Shown: positions 1 to 11,532 of the stretch, one piece after another
Layout: each line of letters opens with the position of its first letter
Position numbering within the stretch: the stretch's first letter is position 1
NCBI GenBank assembly: GCA_037074765.1
Contig: JBAMDO010000369.1
Coordinates: forward strand, 1 to 31,257
DNA: 31,257 nucleotides
DNA from: Mansonella perstans
Lineage: Eukaryota; Nematoda; Chromadorea; Rhabditida; Onchocercidae
Reading direction: 5' to 3'
Notes under the pieces: model-generated
What the model was told of the DNA's origin: nothing
Databases searched by the model: none
What the model saw: only the letters and a program-made list of their open reading frames with translations
Translations under genes and position numbers: made by a program

Positions 1-143
1 TTGTGGATAAGACCAAGCTTCAATGCAACTGAATCCATTTTTCAAGAAAATCGATTCACCGAAACTTATCTCATAGTTTCCTTCCGGAATTTTCATACGA
101 TGTATATTTTTGTTACTTTCTAACAATACCGGAATACGACTTA
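1..143 (-). CDS. DOK-like exon 5 (partial), start of IRS-type PTB
   Basis: An AATTTCAG acceptor opens a frame that is uninterrupted to base 1. The 47 full codons contain SRIPVLL, EGNYEISF, ESIFLKNG and IEAWSYPQ, the strand pattern of an IRS-type PTB domain (GxYxLxL ... LxL ... WPY). A nearer GTTAG acceptor at 122 would create a stop at the junction, so the upstream one is chosen. Confidence 0.72.
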
Positions 144-3100
144 CTGAAATTAAAATTACATGCTAACATTAATATTAATGACAATAACACAAAAAATTTA
201 ATTCGACAAACTTATAAAAATCATATTATGAATAAAAAAAAAAATCATTATAATTTGAATGCATACAATCCCATGGAACATCATAATCTTCGTTGGAATT
301 TGCAGATAACGAAGAAGATGGATGCGTACCAATTGAAGCAAACTGAAAATTCCATTATCATTTTAGAAATAATGAAAAATTTTTTTTTTAATATTATTTT
401 GTACACTTATCACTGTTAATCATCACATCATAGTTTCACTTGTGATATCAAAAGTAAAAAAAAATTCCTAAAATAGATAATTGCAATTGCATCAAGATTA
501 AAAATCATGATATTTCGTGTCATAATACTTTTCCTACAAATGTTATCATGATTCGGTGGTTGGTTGTACATGGCCGTTCTTAGTTGGTGGAGTGATTTGT
601 CTGGTTTATTCCGATAACGAGCGAAACTCTACCCTACTAAATAGTTACTGGATAATTATGTCTGTCATGCTACTTTTCCTACAACTGTTATTACATTTTA
701 AATTGCAAAAAAAAAAATCGTGATCTTGTGTCATATTTTTCAAGGAAAAGTTATAAAATAAAAAAACGGAGCAGACCTGATCCGGAAATGCAACTTTGCA
801 TAAAACATAATGCCATTCTTCCACATTTTCCACAGCAATTAACAGTACCGGAGCATTTCTTGGTTGAATTTGTATGATTCGATTATCATCTAGAAAGAAA
901 GATAGTGAAAAGAAAAAAAATGCTTAGAAATCAAGTTCAATTAAATTAGTTCAAAAAAAAAGAAAAATTAATCAAATCAGCGCGAGCAGGTCAAGTAATC
1001 AGAAATAATAACAATTAAATTTGTGACAACAATTATTTAAAGCACTATTATGATTATAACTATAACGGTAACTACATTAATATGGTCATTTGCTGTTGTT
1101 ATCAAAAACGGTTAAAAAAAAAACACAAAATAACTATTTAGTAATTTTTTTTTTAATTTAATTTACAAGCTTAATAATATTTTCATGAATAATAATTTTG
1201 AAGAGAATTAAACAAACATCGGTTTATATTTCAACAAAAAAATTTTAATGAAATTAGATTAATTAATTAAATGTTTAAGATTTATAAAAACAATCAACTA
1301 GAAATAAAATCTAAAAAAGAAAAGCAGAAAGTCTTTTGATAGATATTGGTATCAATAATAAAGAATAATTATACAATTAAAACTAGATCATAGATTGAAG
1401 CGTTGTACTAGTTTAATTAATAATAAAAGTTAAAACTTTTCAAAGTGTTAAAATATGCAAAATGAAGGACGAAATCACATACTACTAACAGTATTCCGGA
1501 AATGTAGAATACGAATTGCAACGCATTCGCCCAGAAGGATACTTTTTGAAGGTGTCAAAGCAGCAAGTTGTGAACCTGAGGTGTAAATCTCAAGACGAGC
1601 ACGACCTGTCATATTTTCTTCAAATATTGCACCTTTGAATCGTTTCCATTTCTATAAAAAAAAAACTTTATATAAATATTATATGCAAATTAAAAAATTA
1701 ACATAGATAAAAAGTTGAATTTAATTTTTTTAAATCAACATACAACAGCAAAAACTCTTTTGCATGTGTATGGTCATTTGGAAGCAATAAATTCAAAATT
1801 ATAATTAATAATAATAACAATAATGATATTAATAATGACAATAATAATAATTATTATAACAAAAAAAAATAATAACTATTATTATTATAAATGATCAATT
1901 CAACAAATTATTGAGGATAGTCGACAGGTAATAAATGAAAAAAATGAAATAATAATTTATAACAATAATGCCATTGATTTGCTTGAGTGATTTTCCAAAA
2001 AGAATAATTTAAATTTTTTTACCGCTAAAATATATTTGAATGAATTTATAATTTCTATCCTTTATGATATAATGTTTGCTTCATTTGAATTTAATTAAAT
2101 TCGAGCTTTATATTCCTTTCTCTTGAATTCAATTAATTTCGAACTTTATATTCCTTTATATATATATATATATATATATATTCTTTGCTTCATTTTGTAC
2201 TATTTGATTTTTTCTGAATTTAACTGTGAAAGAAAAAGTAATTTCAAATTCAGTTTACATATTATCTAAATACAAACTAAAATTTAAAAAGAATTAACAT
2301 ATTGTAGTGAATGAAGTCATAGTTTTTAAATTCAATTTTAGATACAAACATTTTATCTCTTCCACATGAAAAAAAAAGTGAGAACAGAAGAGCGAAAAAA
2401 AGAAATTTTTCGTTTTTTCTTTTTTTTCTTTTTTTCTTGCCGAAAATAAATTCCAATTTATTTCATTGATAAGGCTATCAAGAAGAGATATAAATAAAAA
2501 AACAGAAAAACAAAAAAAAAAAGAATGGAAGGAAAAAGGAAAAAAAGAAATAATTATAAACAGTAAGCAAAAGATGAGATTTATAGGAATAGATTAATTT
2601 TGTAATTTGAATAGCAGTAATGCTAAAAAAAATAACTAATAAAAGTATTTCAAAGAAAAAAAGATTCAAAAAACCATTGATAGATATAAAATGATTTATA
2701 GAGAAAAAATTCCAAAAAAATATTAATAGATATAAGATAAATTATGGAAAAAAAGAAAAAAAACTGAGTGATTGTTTACTTCTTTCTAATTACTATTCTT
2801 TTCCAAATATCCTCTGGAATCTTACTGTATTATTTTTATAATAGAAAGATCATAATTTGCTAACCCTTAAAAACAATTACAATAACAACGACAACAACGA
2901 TAACAGTTAAAAATATTCGGACAGTGCAAAATGCTAATTATTAAAATACATTTTTCAAAATTTTTCAAATTTTGAAAATTCCAAAAAAACTTTGTATATG
3001 CATTTTTTTTATTAAATGCGAATATTTATCGGCATTATCGGCATTATATAAGCATTATGAAAATTTCTGAGGAAAACTTTTGAAAAACTTACTGAAAAAA

Positions 3101-3146
3101 ATCGTCCTTGAAAAACATGTATTGTGCCATCATATACCGGTTCCAT
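1..3146 (-). CDS. DOK-family adaptor (PH + IRS-type PTB), 5' part of gene
   Basis: Five exons on the minus strand join in phase: 3146-3093, 1651-1486, 889-777, 342-267 and 143-1. The product starts MEPVYDGTIHVFQGRFFS, continues into a DOK-type PH domain (KWKRF, ARLEIY, LLGECVAI, and a last helix with EEWHYVLCKVAF), then a linker with EDYDVPWD, then the first strands of an IRS-type PTB domain (EGNYEISF, CIEAWSYPQ). DOK proteins are known as membrane-recruited docking adaptors; their PTB binds phosphotyrosine receptors, and their phosphorylated tyrosines recruit SH2 proteins such as RasGAP or Crk. The rest of the PTB and the tail lie left of the window. I recognise the family (DOK1/2/3-like rather than DOK7) from motif order, not from a database search. 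The end of the second exon is the weakest junction. Confidence 0.8.
267..342 (-). CDS. DOK-like exon 4, Ser-rich linker with YDVP motif
   Basis: The acceptor is ATTTTCAG and the donor is T|GTATGC. The 25 codons are Ser/Asn-rich and end EDYDVPWD. YxxP is the classical phosphotyrosine site read by Crk- or RasGAP-type SH2 domains and is typical of DOK proteins, although there it usually lies after the PTB. The phase (0 in, 1 out) links exon 3 to exon 5 without a stop. Confidence 0.65.
343..776 (-). other. Intron 3 of the DOK-like gene
   Basis: This is A+T-rich with no conserved frame. A somewhat less A+T-rich stretch near 560-640 was read in all minus frames and closes with stops quickly. Confidence 0.6.
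777..889 (-). CDS. DOK-like exon 3, end of PH domain
   Basis: The acceptor is TTTCTAG. The 37 full codons include RIIQIQPRNAPVLLIAVEN and the C-terminal PH helix EEWHYVLCKVAFPDQ, with the Trp that PH domains keep in this helix. The donor is CAG|GTCTGC, not a strong consensus but the only one that leaves the next exon in frame. Confidence 0.75.
890..1485 (-). other. Intron 2 of the DOK-like gene
   Basis: This is plain A+T-rich sequence with poly-A and poly-T runs; I see nothing else in it. Confidence 0.6.
1486..1651 (-). CDS. DOK-like exon 2, PH domain core
   Basis: It begins phase 0 after a poly-T/TATAG acceptor with KWKRF, joining directly to the exon 1 peptide, and carries ARLEIY and LLGECVAI, which match the DOK PH pattern (ARLEFF, I-R-L-x-ECVS). 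The next exon demands a phase-1 donor. Two fit: A|GTAGTA, exon ending at 1486, or C|GTATTC, ending at 1513. The first gives a strand-to-strand loop closer in length to mammalian DOK1. A GTTAGT donor at 1489 would be out of phase. Confidence 0.75.
1800..1880. repeat. AAT/ATT triplet-rich microsatellite
   Basis: This is an imperfect run of AAT triplets with AAC and GAT variants inside DOK-like intron 1. Confidence 0.7.
2157..2181. repeat. (TA)n microsatellite
   Basis: It is an uninterrupted TA dinucleotide run, directly after two copies of a unit containing CTTTATATTCCTTT. Confidence 0.9.
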
Positions 3147-3151
3147 TGTTT
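3093..3151 (-). CDS. DOK-like exon 1 with start codon
   Basis: A TTTTAG acceptor ends at 3152; five bases later an ATG at 3146 opens 18 codons that end phase 0 at a GTAAGT donor (3092). An acceptor this close to the ATG is typical of nematode spliced-leader addition, or it may close an intron from a distal 5' exon. The peptide gives the first PH strand, GTIHVFQGRFF. Confidence 0.78.
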
Positions 3152-3165
3152 CTAAAATTTTCAAA
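3147..3165 (-). promoter_or_regulatory. Candidate trans-splice acceptor before the DOK-like ATG
   Basis: On the minus strand AATTTTAG is followed by AAACA and the ATG. The short leader fits spliced-leader addition as known in nematodes. No spliced-leader gene is visible in this window. Confidence 0.45.
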
Positions 3166-3210
3166 CAAATTTAGCAAGCAAAAAAAAATTTTCAAAAATA
3201 AAAAAAAAAA

Positions 3211-3470
3211 CAATAAAGCGTATTTAACGATTGCATAATAATATATTAATATTATTTGAGTTTAATTACCGTTAAATTACTTTTTTTTAAAATTATTTCA
3301 ATAAATTTAAATAACTCAAATTTTGGCTGTTTAAAAAATTAAAAAAAATAATAAAGCGTATTTAATGGTTGCATAATAATATATTTATATTATTTGAGTT
3401 TAATTATCGTCAAACTATTTTTTTTTTCAAACTATTTCAATAAACTTAAATACCTCAAATTTTGGTTATT
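3211..3470. repeat. Tandem direct duplication, unit about 138 bp
   Basis: Two copies begin AATAAAGCGTATTTAA at 3212 and 3350 and continue through ATTATTTGAGTTTAATTA to CTCAAATTTTGG, with scattered mismatches. They lie just upstream of the DOK-like start. Confidence 0.85.
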
Positions 3471-3838
3471 AAATTTCTACCTAAGAAATTTAAAATCGCC
3501 AAATGCCATTTTAATATTTATGTTGACTTTTAATATTTATTCATTTTTTTCGTAGATGATATGCTTAAAATTTTTTTTTTAATTTGAAAATTTCATAAAT
3601 TTCAAAAAAATTTTTACCAATAATTTTTTTCCCACACTAATCTCATTCCTTATCTTATAAAATTTCTGCATTTAATCTCATCCATATCAATTTTTTTCTT
3701 CTCTGCTAACCTCCGTAACATTTTTATTTTTTCTGCAAACAACAATTTCATCTTCCTTATTACAATTGCATATTAAATCATATATCAATTAAAAGCAACA
3801 CTAACAACATTCTCTCGTTGATTATTTCAAAATAAAAA

Positions 3839-4139
3839 TCATATAATATTCTTCCGGAGTTCCAGAATACTCCCAGAATATCCCTAAAAATTTTTGCAAA
3901 TAATAAAAGCATAAAATTAAAACAGGCGGTAGATATGGAGAGAGATATGATAGATATGATGACGGGCACAAGATTGTATTATTTAATAAATAATATTCTT
4001 CCGCAGAATATCCCTAAAAAAATCATAATATTCTTCCAGAATACTTCCAGAATATCCCTAAAGATTTTTGCAAATAATAAAAACATAAAATTAAAATAAG
4101 AGATAGATATTATGATAGACACAAGACTGTATTATTTAA
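3839..4139. repeat. Direct duplication around CCAGAATATCCCTAAA
   Basis: One copy runs about 3839-3985 and a second about 4023-4139. They share ATATTCTTCC, CCAGAATATCCCTAAA, TTTTTGCAAATAATAAAA and ACAAGA-TGTATTATTTAA. A partial third copy lies between them at about 3988-4019. Confidence 0.85.
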
Positions 4140-4303
4140 AGGCCCGTATTAAAACGGATTGTCCCGATTCTTCCATATATTCGATTCATTCATAATGCCA
4201 TATGGTAGTTGTGATGATATAGGAGGAAATTGTCATCATAAGCGGACATAAGTCGGAACAGTAAACTGCCGACAATAATACTGATGAATGAATAGAGGGA
4301 TGA

Positions 4304-4389
4304 ACTGACTGACTGATGAAACTGAAAACCCAACAACGACTGACTTGACTGACTGACCGACTGACTAAGCAATTTTGATGATTGCTTAG
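4304..4389. repeat. TGAC-rich repeat followed by a 9-bp hairpin
   Basis: Imperfect GACTGACT repeats run from about 4304 to 4366. They are followed by CTAAGCAAT, a 7-nt loop and the exact complement ATTGCTTAG (4365-4389). The surrounding 4140-4400 block is clearly less A+T-rich than its flanks and lies about 1 kb upstream of the DOK-like ATG. Confidence 0.7.
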
Positions 4390-5055
4390 GAGATGTTGGT
4401 TGATGAATCATAAGTGTGAAAAAAAAAATGAAATGAAATTTAGCATTTTTATCATAAAGCCTTCCAATTCGTCAATTTATCTCATTTCTTCTTTCGTCTC
4501 TTTTCTTTTCTTTGCTCATTCTTTCTTTTGTTTTTGGTGTTTTTTCTCGTAAAATTTTGCAAATTTTCAACTAAATTTGAAAATTATTATTTTGGAAATA
4601 TGCATTAAAAATAAATTTTAAAATTGATTAATGAAATAATATTCATATTTCAGGAAAATGATTTTAAAAAATTTTTAAATTCTTTAATAAACTTAACTTT
4701 TTTTTTAAATTAATAGAAATATTTTTAATCATGAAAAATTTTATGGAAAAATATTAACAATTTAAAGCATTATAAAATTTAAGTAAATTTGCTAAGGAAA
4801 AAAAAACTATATGCAATTCCTGCTACAAATAATTAATAAATATAATTTTTGCTATATATAATTAATATCCGAAATGAAAAAAAAAAAAAGATTCTGAAAG
4901 TAATGGAAAAATTAATTTTTGTAAATATGAGTTTTTGTGTGCGTCTATATTTGTGCGAATTTGAAATTAGACGTTAAAAATTTTAGAATAAATTTAAAGT
5001 TTTTAAAACCATTTAACAATTAAAATATATTTTTAATTAATGGAAAAGTTTTTAA

Positions 5056-5182
5056 ACGCACAAACACATACACATACACACACAAACATACACACAAATA
5101 CACATAAACATACACACAAATACACACATAGACTCATACACACACATACACACACATGCACACACACACATACACACATACT
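5056..5182. repeat. CA/CATA microsatellite
   Basis: This is an imperfect ACACATACAC run. It translates to a His/Thr-only peptide in one frame, which is an artefact of the repeat. Confidence 0.9.
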
Positions 5183-6205
5183 TAAATTTTTGCTTCTGCT
5201 ATTTAAAGCAACTGGAAATCACTAATATGCTAAAATATAATACTTCATATTTCTGTACAACTAAATTAATTCAATTTTTAAAATATAAAAAAAATTGAAA
5301 ATTTTCAAAAATCCATCTATATATTTTTATCAAATACTTGACAACAACAAATTAATAGCAACGATACAATGACAAAGTACTGCAACGATAACAGAATGAT
5401 AATAGCAAACGATACAATGATAATGTACTAAGAATGAAAAAAAAATTTTGGAAGACATTAATAAAGTTAAGAATAAATCTTTTCTATCACATTTTTGAAT
5501 TTACATTTGCAACTGACTATGACGTAACTATGACTAATAAAAATTTTCTGTTAATTCCAAACTTTTAAAGACTGATCCCATCTTTTGCTAAAATACTAAT
5601 GGTTGTTGAAATCAATGAAAATCTTTTCAAATTCCAAAATCATAACCAGTCTGAATTTCATCAAAATGATCAATGATATCTAAACAATTGCGATATTAGT
5701 AATAAATTTCACAAATTATTTAAAATTTAAAAAAATTTTTTGATAGATGATAGCTCTATGTATTTATCGATTTTTAGAAATTAAGTAAATATTCAAATCA
5801 GATCTTATTTTAACCATCATTCTATAATAATCGGTCATATATTATTAACTATATAGTCCATGTAAAATTTTTTCCACAAATTATTCGTGCTAATAATTTT
5901 TGGGCTGAATAAATAAATATATGCAAAAGAGTAGCCATAGATGAGTTGCTATCGATGATATCATTTGTACAGCTTTTTTCAATGCTCTTTATACATTTCG
6001 TACCTTTTTCACTTCAAGTTTCATTCATCTTTTCATTCAATTCATTCTTAACATAATTTAGACCACTATTTATTTTATGCTAATACAAAAATTCATTGAA
6101 AATAACAACTGAATCAAATCGATCGATTCATAAAAAATTTCGTTTATATATAGCAACAAAAAAAATTAAGCGATATGAAATTAACAAAAATTACTGTATG
6201 AATGG

Positions 6206-6645
6206 AAAAGTTTAGGAATAATATCAATTGTCAAATTTTATCAAAATGAAAAAGTTTAAAATGAACGCTGCAATAAATAATGCATCTTTTGGCTGTGGAA
6301 TTTTTGTTTTAATTAACAAAAACAAATAACATTTTTTGTAATCGAAAAGTTCAAAGTTCATTTTAATTACCAAAGTTTATTCTAATCAACAAAGCTTACT
6401 TTAATAAACAAGTAAAATTCTTAATATTTGAAAAGTTTGACAATAAATACCATTTGTCAAATTTTATAAAATGAGAAGTTTTAAAATGATCGCTGTAATA
6501 AATAATGCTTCCTTTGGTTGTGGCATTTTTATTTTAATTAACAAAGTTTATTTTAACCAATAAAGTTCATTTTAATCAACGAATGATATTCTTAGTATCT
6601 AGAAAGTTTAAAAAAAATATCATTCGTCAGATTTTATAAAATGAA
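6206..6645. repeat. Three-copy direct repeat, unit about 170-225 bp
   Basis: Copies near 6206, 6430 and 6605 share AAAAGTTTA, CAAATTTTATAAAATGA and, in the first two, GCTGCAATAAATAATGC and TTTTAATTAACAAA. The third copy is truncated. Confidence 0.8.
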
Positions 6646-7227
6646 AAAGAAAAAAACCGCAACAATATCTTTATTTTACAGTAAACTTAACATAATTTTC
6701 ATTTATATTTTTAATTTTAAAAATAATCATCATGCAAACAGATGATTGAAATTTACGCAAAACTTAAAAAGAAAATTTTTTGAAATTAAATGAAAAATGG
6801 TCTTTTACGATTGAAATAATTGAATGGGACCATCAATGTGATAGTAGGAAGACGGATGGGAATTGAACTAACACCAAACATACCATAACTGTCGAAAAAA
6901 ATGCATGCAAAAAAGAAAAGAAGAAAACAGAAAGAGAGAGAAAAAAAAAGGAAAAAATTGAAAATTTTCAAACATCTGCAGTTTGAAATTTCATGAAAAT
7001 GTGAATTTTATATTAAAAAGCACCTGTACTACTGTTAATATATATATAAAGCAAAAGCGCCCATTTTCACACAAAAATAAAACCCATAAGTAGCATTTTT
7101 GTGAACGAACGAAAAGAAAAACGATCTCTGTAGTCATACCAAAACCAATCGGTTTCGGGAAAAGAATGAAATAAAGAATAAAAAGAAAAAAGCAAATTTT
7201 AAAATGAGACGAAAATGTGCAGAATAT

Positions 7228-7335
7228 GATTGCATCATCATTATCATCATCATCATTGTTATTATCATTATCATATCATCATTGCTATTATTATTATCAT
7301 CATCTTCATCATTGTTATTATCATTATCATCTACC
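7228..7335. repeat. ATC/ATT triplet microsatellite
   Basis: This is an imperfect ATCATCATTGTTATTATC repeat. The minus-strand frame reads as Asn/Asp/Met homopolymer-like peptide, so it is not treated as coding. Confidence 0.85.
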
Positions 7336-7720
7336 ACTATCAATGTAAAAAAGTGATCACTATAACTAAAAAGTAAAAAGTAACAAAAAAAAAGTTTTCA
7401 TCATAATCACAATCAAAAAAAAAAAAGAAGAGATGAAATGAATTATTTCACAACATCATCATTGTTATTATCATAACCATCACTATCACTATCACTTATT
7501 TTAAGATTTAAATTGAACTAATTTTACAATCAATTTATTATCACTACCAATATAAGAAAAAACATGATCACTATCACTATAAAATAAAAAGTGGTAAAAA
7601 AAGAGTTTTCACTATCATTATAAAGTAAAAAGAGGTCACTGTCACTATCATCATCATTATCAAAAAAAAAAATGACATAAAGGTTCAAATTGAACATAAT
7701 TTTATAATCAATAATCAAAT
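7336..7720. repeat. Degenerate duplications with TCACTATCA and AAAGTAAAAAG
   Basis: Several partial copies of a unit with GATCACTATCACTATAAAATAAAAAGT and a following poly-A/GTTTTCA segment occur at about 7350, 7565 and 7610. The reading is by eye and the unit borders are approximate. Confidence 0.6.
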
Positions 7721-8107
7721 ATTTTAATCAAATAAATGAATAATGAAGAAAAAAAAAGAAAAAAACAGTAATTATAAGCTATAAAAGGTATTTTGCAAAA
7801 TATATTGAAAATAAAAAGAAAGGGAAATGTTTATATGAAATGTTGTACCCAATTTGGGAAATTTGATAAATATGTCAGGAGGAAAAAAAAAATTTTTAAT
7901 CCAACAAATTTAGTTGTTCCGATCACATTTCTTTATTCGTTTACGCATCAACAAAATGACAATTACTTACGTCTCATTTCACAACTAATGAATGTATATA
8001 TGTGTGTGTGTCTGTGTGCTGTGCTAGTTCCATTTGACCAATTTTTATTATCAATACTATCTATTTATTGAAGAATATGATTGTAACTGCTCCATTTTTT
8101 TAAACTT

Positions 8108-8396
8108 ATCATGTTACTTATCATAATAATCTAAGTAGGATATCATATTGTTCTTAATGTTTGATCTAACAACATCAATATAATTTTTCTTATCACTTAT
8201 CATAACTATCTATGCGGGCTGTCATATTTTTCTTATTGTTTGATCCAATAGGATGAATTTTTATCATTATAAAGTGATTATCACTATAATTTTTATTACT
8301 ACTATTGAAAACTGTTCCATTCCTATCATATCACTTATCAAATAATCCATGCAGGCTACTATTATTCTTAATGTTTGATCTAATAGAATAAATAAT
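8108..8396. repeat. Three-copy repeat with TTATCA...TGTTTGATC
   Basis: Copies near 8108-8170, 8192-8252 and 8328-8388 share CACTTATCA or TACTTATCA, a CTA/CCATG-x-GG core and TTCTTAATGTTTGATCTAA. Spacing is uneven. Confidence 0.75.
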
Positions 8397-8923
8397 AACA
8401 TTTCTAATTTTTAATAAGCTCAGAAAATCTTTTTAAATTTGTCGCAAAGGTAATAAATTATACGATCAAATTGCAAAATGATCCATCATATAATGAATAA
8501 TTGGAGCAATAAAAAAAAAAAGAAAGAAAGAAAACAATAATAATAAAATCATCGCTGAATTAATTTGATAATTTAAACGTAAAAATAAAAATGAACAGGT
8601 AAAAAAAACACTATTATATTACAATTAAATGAATTTGATTGATGGAAGTGAATATGTCAAATTAATTCTTTTCGGAAGAATAAAAAAGGGAAAAAAGAAA
8701 AGGAAAGAAGGAGAGTGAGAGAAAAAAAGGCTAAATAATTTTTGAAATTTATTGCATTATATAATAAGCTATCAGTTTTTTTTTGTTTTTCAACTTTAAT
8801 TTAGTGTCGTATAAACTGTAGGCTAAATATTTGAAATGGAATAAACTAAGTGATTAATTAAAAAATAAGAAAAAAAGATTTAAATAGTAATTTTGGCTTA
8901 TTTCGATGCTTTGAAATGTAAAA

Positions 8924-9012
8924 CATACATGCACACATACATTCATACACATACACACACATATACATGCACAAACATACATATATGCACACACATACAC
9001 ATACACACACAC
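8924..9012. repeat. CA/CATA microsatellite
   Basis: This is an imperfect ACATACACACATA run. Confidence 0.9.
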
Positions 9013-9278
9013 TTTGATAATTGTTGAAACAAGTGAAATGCAACTATCGAAGATAGTATAAATGAAATTTGGGTGTATTCAATTTTCAAGTCTCATTTTC
9101 TCCATCTTTTTCTTCTTTTTCTTTTCGACATACCTTTTCAAAATCATAATGTCCCGACACTACATCAAGTACTCCCTCCCATTTTTCAACTTTCATCACT
9201 TGGTTATTCATCGTCTTTCAAGGCTGTTGAAAATTGCTTTAATTAATATAAACTGCTCAACCAATTAATCTTTATTTC

Positions 9279-9318
9279 TATATGTGTAAATACACATATA
9301 TAAACCAAATGGTTTATA
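9279..9318. repeat. Two back-to-back short palindromes
   Basis: TATATGTGTA-AA-TACACATATA (9279-9300) overlaps TATAAACCA-AA-TGGTTTATA (9299-9318). Both have perfect arms and an AA centre. Confidence 0.85.
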
Positions 9319-9319
9319 T

Positions 9320-10031
9320 AATATGTGTAATTAAAATTAAATCATTTACTTTATCTATATTTAATTAATTTTGTAAATTCTAAATTACCAGTATTTAATC
9401 AATTTCAAATTCTAAACTTTCGCATACATAAAAAGGCATAACAATGATAATGCACAATAACAATTCATATACATAAATGAAATCTCTCACTAATTTTTAA
9501 TGCTAATTAATTTGTTGTTTTCAGAAATGTGGTGTAATGAAAATTAAATCACTTACTTAACATAAACATGCAAAATAATAATGCACATGGTTTATAAAAT
9601 ATGTTTAATTAAAATTAAACCAATTACTTACCTGTACTATAATTAATTTAAAAAAAACCTATATTTAATTAATTTCAAATTCTAAATTTTTGGCATACGT
9701 AAACATGCACAATAATAATTCACATGGTTTTTAAAACATGTTTAATTAAAATTAAACCACTTACTTACCTATACTATAATTAATTTCAAAAAACCTATAT
9801 TTAATTAATTTCAAATTCCAAATTTTTGGCATACATAAACATGCACAATAATAATTCACATGGTCTATAAAATATGTGTAATTAAAATTAAATCACTTGT
9901 TTACCTATATTTTAATTAACTTAAAATTCTGAATTTTCGCATACATAAACATGCATAGCAGTGATAATGCACATCAACAATTCGTAAACAAATAAATCTC
10001 TAATTAATTTCCAATTAATTCTTGTTTTCAG
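9320..10031. repeat. Tandem array, unit about 110-146 bp
   Basis: Four or more copies share CATGCACAATAATAATTCACATGGTTTATAAAATATG-type segments, TTAATTAAAATTAAA-CACTTACTTACC and TTTAATTAATTTCAAATTC. The CATGCA landmark falls near 9568, 9714, 9840 and 9950. The outer blocks at about 9421-9528 and 9940-10031 resemble each other and both end TTGTTTTCAG, so a higher-order duplication is likely. Confidence 0.8.
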
Positions 10032-10374
10032 GCGGAAAAAAAATTTAAAAATAAAAATTAAGAAATTAAATAGTAAAAGAAAATGAGACTAAATTCGCAG
10101 AGAAGCAATTGTTACTAAACGTTTTGTTGCAGAAGGTTTTTTCCTTCGTAATATTTTTTCCTTTCCAACCCACCTGCTTTAAGACTTTGTCAAATATCTT
10201 TCATCATTAATCACACATCGCTTTTACCAGCTCTCTTTTAATTAATTGAATTAGCTTATTTCCTCTGTCACGATGTTACATATCATTATGGCGGTATATA
10301 TTTAAGGTTAAGTTAGGCTGATATAATTCATCTGGAGCTATTTGGACTAATAAAATTCAGCGGAAGTTGAAAAA

Positions 10375-10690
10375 TAAAAACAGAGGAGAAAAATTTCTTA
10401 CTACAAAATTTAGTAACTTTCGGTATAAAATAATACTGAATTGAAATTATTTGAAATTAAAAAATCACAGAGCAAAAAGACGGAAAAAAAATCCCAACTT
10501 ACTACGACACTTTGTTTTTAGTAAATATCAGTATGAAATAATAATAAAACCAAATAATTTGAAAATACTTGAAATTAAGAAATTATAGAAAAAAAACTGA
10601 AGCGAAAAACCTCTTACTACGATATTTTGATTTTCGTAAATATCAGTATGAAATAATAACAAATTACTTGAAAATGTTGAAATAATCGAA
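10375..10690. repeat. Three-copy repeat with CTTACTACGA
   Basis: Copies share CTTACTAC-A-A-TTT, GTAAATATCAGTATGAAATAATA and GAAATTA-GAAATTA, at about 10395, 10497 and 10611. Confidence 0.8.
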
Positions 10691-10959
10691 TAGAAATAGA
10701 AGAGATTAAAAATATCCGACATTGTTGTGCATTCAATCGTTTTATTACAAAATGAATTTGCAAAGATTTGCCGAATTTTCATCTAGGTTGCGTCATATTT
10801 AATAGAAACTGGTTCATTTCCAAAAATTATTCAATCGATTTCATAATAATTGAAAATACTGTCATATTTTTAAATAAAAATAAGTAATTTTACTAAGTGA
10901 TGGTATATGATACAAATAATTCCCGTGATTTTTTTTTTTTTTTTTTGATTGATTAATGA

Positions 10960-11330
10960 TACTTTAATATAATTTTACAAATAATTTATTCAATATAATT
11001 TAAAATGATGATTTGAAATTTCCTATATATGATTTAATAATCAATTTATGATTTAAAATATCCCACTGTATGTACCTATGGTTTTGCGCTTACGTATACC
11101 TGAAAAACTTATAAATTATTCTCCACAAAAAATAATCATTTATTAAATAATTAATGAGCGAATAATTTATGATTTAAAATTTTAATTTACGATTTTCAAA
11201 ATAATTTATTATTTGAAAAAATAGTTTGTGATTTAGAATTTCGTATTTCAAATTACACTGAAATGCTCACAAATTATTCGTTACAAAAAAAAAATTCATT
11301 TAATAAATAATTAATGAAGAATATTTCAAA
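10960..11330. repeat. Degenerate repeat of AATTTATGATTTAAAAT
   Basis: The motif recurs at about 10990, 11040, 11165 and 11205 with variants, alternating with TTATTCxxxACAAAAAATAATCATTTA segments near 11117 and 11277. Confidence 0.6.
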
Positions 11331-11532
11331 AATTTAATTGATTACATTAAATCAGTTAACTGATCGATGTATGAGCTTTCCCAAATATTTTGAGTAAGCA
11401 AAATGAAAACTAAATCAATCTTACAAAGTCATGAAAAAGATAATTGGAGAATAAATATAACTTCTTGAACTAATTTCATTTTCGTCATCTCTTCAATTCA
11501 TTCGCTGGCCAAAACTAAATTAGCCCTATTAC

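Larger units (their letters stand above)
1652..3092 (-). other. Intron 1 of the DOK-like gene
   Basis: It holds an AAT-rich triplet region near 1800-1880, a direct duplication of about 60 bp at 2085-2156, a (TA)n run at 2157-2181 and pyrimidine/purine tracts near 2390-2540. No exon is visible. Confidence 0.65.

Noticed and set aside
122..143. GTTAG acceptor for the PTB exon at 122
   Set aside because: With the phase of the preceding exon it would make TAA at the junction; the AATTTCAG acceptor just upstream keeps the frame open.
560..645. Less A+T-rich stretch in DOK-like intron 3
   Set aside because: All minus frames after its TTTAG acceptor close within about ten codons, and the neighbouring exons already join in phase without it.
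5040..5225. Plus-strand ORF rich in His/Thr
   Set aside because: It is the translation of a CA/CATA microsatellite; no splice context or protein-like composition outside the repeat.
9320..10031. Regular repeats that might suggest a CRISPR-like array
   Set aside because: The units are contiguous, diverged tandem duplications in a eukaryotic A+T-rich region, not short identical repeats with unique spacers.
10312..10320. GTTAGGCTGA, containing one nematode telomere unit TTAGGC
   Set aside because: A single unit; no tandem telomeric repeat.
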